Assembly: GCF_902833905.1 (NCBI RefSeq)
Contig: NZ_CADFGP010000072.1
Location: forward strand, 1-33,061
Direction of reading: 5' to 3'
Length of the DNA stretch: 33,061 nt
Source: Paraburkholderia tuberum STM678
GTDB lineage: Bacteria; Pseudomonadota; Gammaproteobacteria; Burkholderiales; Burkholderiaceae
Each line of letters starts with the position of its first letter. Position 1 is the stretch's first letter. The position numbers were made by a program, and so were the translations under genes. Below are positions 31,878-33,061 of this stretch, piece by piece. The notes under the pieces were generated by a model. The model saw nothing but the letters and a program-made list of their open reading frames with translations. It was not told the DNA's origin and did not search any database.

Positions 31878-32836
31878 TGAGCTTGCCCCCGAAAAACGAA
31901 TCCCTTGCTGAGCAGGTAAACTCACGCAAGGAGAAGAACGATGACAGGCAAGGCAAAGCGGGCACAGTACACGCTCGAATTCAAGCTGGAAGCGGTGCGA
32001 CTGGTCAAGGCCGGGCAAAGCATGGCAGCAGTGGCGGCGACACTGGGTGTGGTTGAACAGACGCTGTACAACTGGGTGAAGGCAGAGCGGGAAGGCAAGC
32101 TTGCGGGAGCTGGGACAAAGCCAGTAAGCCCGGAACAGATGGAGCTGGCCCGGCTGCGTGCGGAGGTAGCTCGCCTGAAGATGGAGCGAGATATTTTAAA
32201 AAAAGCCGCTGCGTACTTCGCCAGGGAATCGATGTGAAGTACGCATTCATTGAGCGCAATCGACGCCACTGGCCGGTCTCGGTGCTGTGCGAAGTGCTGG
32301 AGGTCAGCCCCAGCGGATATCATCAGCGCCGGCAACGCGCCGCGCAGGGCAGGCCGCACCGAAGCCGCGTGAGCGACGATGCACTGCTCGCAAACATCAA
32401 GGCGATTCACGCGCAGGTCAAGGGCGAGTACGGCTGGCCGCGCATGTGGAAGGAACTGCTCGCGCGTGGCGTGCGCGTGGGCAAGGAGCGGGTTCGCAAG
32501 CTGATGGCGCAGCATGGCATTCGCGCTCGCCACAAGCGCAAGTACATCGCAACGACGAACTCGAACCACGATTTGCCGGTGGCGCCGAATCTGCTGGAGC
32601 GCAATTTCACCGCCACTGCACCGAACCAGGTCTGGACGAGCGATATCACCTATCTGGCGACAGCCGAGGGGTGGGTGTACCTCGCGGTCATCATCGACCT
32701 GTTCAGCCGGCAGGTGGTGGGCTGGTCGATGCAGCCGCACATGAAGGCTGAGCTGGTCACGGACGCACTGCGTATGGCGTGGTTCCGGCGCCACCCGGAA
32801 GCCGGCGTAATCGTGCACAGCGACCGGGGTAGCCAG
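31878..32836 (+). mobile_element. IS3-family element, 3' end cut by an IS30-type element
   Basis: The left end is placed at about 31878 (TGAGCTTGCCCCCG), the usual ~60 bp before orfA. orfA is complete and orfB is broken after 'HSDRGSQ'. The remainder lies beyond the IS30-type insertion or is lost. A seven-A slippage run sits at 32198-32204. Confidence 0.75.
31941..32237 (+). CDS. IS3-family transposase OrfA
   Basis: The protein is 98 aa with an N-terminal helix-turn-helix ('YTLEFKLEAVRLVKAGQS', 'AATLGVVEQTLYNW') and a C-terminal zipper ('ELARLRAEVARLKMERDILKKA', in part). AAGGAG precedes the ATG. The sequence TTTTAAAAAAAG near its end fits programmed -1 frameshifting into orfB. Confidence 0.93.
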   Translation: MTGKAKRAQYTLEFKLEAVRLVKAGQSMAAVAATLGVVEQTLYNWVKAEREGKLAGAGTKPVSPEQMELARLRAEVARLKMERDILKKAAAYFARESM

Positions 32837-32869
32837 GGCGGATTCAACCGGTCGTTGCAACACCTTTGA
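32234..32869 (+). pseudogene. IS3-family transposase OrfB, truncated
   Basis: The frame starts at GTG 32234 overlapping the orfA stop. It shows 'WPVSVLCEVLEVSPSGYHQR' (in part), 'GYGWPR'-like 'GEYGWPRMWKEL', Asp137 ('WTSDITYL') and Asp197 ('VHSDRGSQ'). After 'GSQ' at 32836 ten foreign residues and a stop follow, so the catalytic Glu is missing. A full OrfB is about 280 aa. It would be inactive. Confidence 0.9.
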
Positions 32870-33061
32870 TCGAGGAGGTGTTGCATGGGACGAAGTGCAA
32901 AGCAGGTGTATCGGTTGACAGGGCGAGAAGCGATGTACTCGCCGGGTGCGCCATCACTTGGACATGTGATGGAGCGTCGGTATTGGCAACAGATCGCAAC
33001 GGGCATTACAAGCGAGAAAGCAGCGGAGGCGGTAGGCGTATCTCAAGCGGTAGGCTCGCGC
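32842..33061 (+). mobile_element. IS30-family element, left part
   Basis: The element begins near 32842 (ATTCAACCGGTCGTTGCAAC), just where the IS3 orfB loses homology, and runs off the right edge. The exact end is uncertain by a few bases. Confidence 0.6.
32885..33061 (+). CDS. IS30-family transposase, N-terminal part
   Basis: A strong GAGGAGG precedes the ATG at 32885. The partial protein includes 'ERRYWQQIATGITSEKAAEAVGVSQAVGSR' (in part), an IS30-type N-terminal helix-turn-helix. The DDE core is beyond the window. Confidence 0.75.
   Translation, partial: MGRSAKQVYRLTGREAMYSPGAPSLGHVMERRYWQQIATGITSEKAAEAVGVSQAVGSR

Overview
The window looks like chromosomal DNA of a high-GC betaproteobacterium, most likely Burkholderia sensu lato (Paraburkholderia or Caballeronia type). 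This rests on the GC-rich codon use, a phasin-family protein, a Na+/phosphate cotransporter next to phoU, and the mix of IS3, IS5, IS30, IS701 and Tn3-type mobile DNA. The placement is inference; no rRNA or other phylogenetic marker is present.

Layout. (1) 1-3431: an IS5-like transposase relic at the left edge, then an intact Tn3-family transposase. (2) 3624-6673: a phosphate module with a Na/Pi cotransporter carrying its own PhoU-like tail (minus strand), a putative ribbon-helix-helix protein (minus) and a stand-alone PhoU (plus). (3) 6808-10715: small genes, namely two paralogous small proteins, a Nudix hydrolase, a two-helix membrane protein, a 2H phosphoesterase-like protein with a substituted first catalytic His, a phasin-family protein, a 65-aa protein with a decayed second copy near 6.8 kb, and a 52-aa single-pass membrane protein. 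(4) 10765-13613: mobile wreckage with a truncated tyrosine recombinase, a truncated IS701-like transposase and an intact IS3-type element. (5) 14438-22452: two large signalling proteins, a DUF4062-NB-ARC-WD40 STAND NTPase with 16 nearly identical WD repeats, and a TPR-like/zinc-ribbon protein with an unusual alpha/beta C-terminus. (6) 22725-31596: a compact run of conflict-type genes, namely calcineurin-like phosphoesterase, CHAT protease, SLOG-like protein, a deoxyribosyltransferase-like/TPR protein, a SLATT 2TM protein and an N-acetylmuramidase with a peptidoglycan-binding domain. (7) 31612-33061: an IS5-like relic and an IS3 element broken by an IS30-family element that runs off the right edge.

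How it may work. Regions 5 and 6 read as an accessory immune or conflict island bounded by mobile DNA. In the phosphoesterase-to-muramidase run, the SLOG and deoxyribosyltransferase-like domains would sense or process nucleotides or nucleotide signals. CHAT would be a protease switch, SLATT a membrane effector, and the muramidase a cell-wall effector translated from an ATGA overlap with the SLATT gene. In this isolate the SLATT gene is interrupted by a 1,210-bp IS5-group insertion with a CTAG target duplication. Removing the insertion and one CTAG restores a 357-codon frame exactly, so the disruption looks recent. The NB-ARC/WD40 protein is a separate NLR-like candidate. Its WD repeats are almost invariant except at a few positions after each GH dipeptide, a pattern reminiscent of diversifying fungal HET-E/HET-D recognition repeats.
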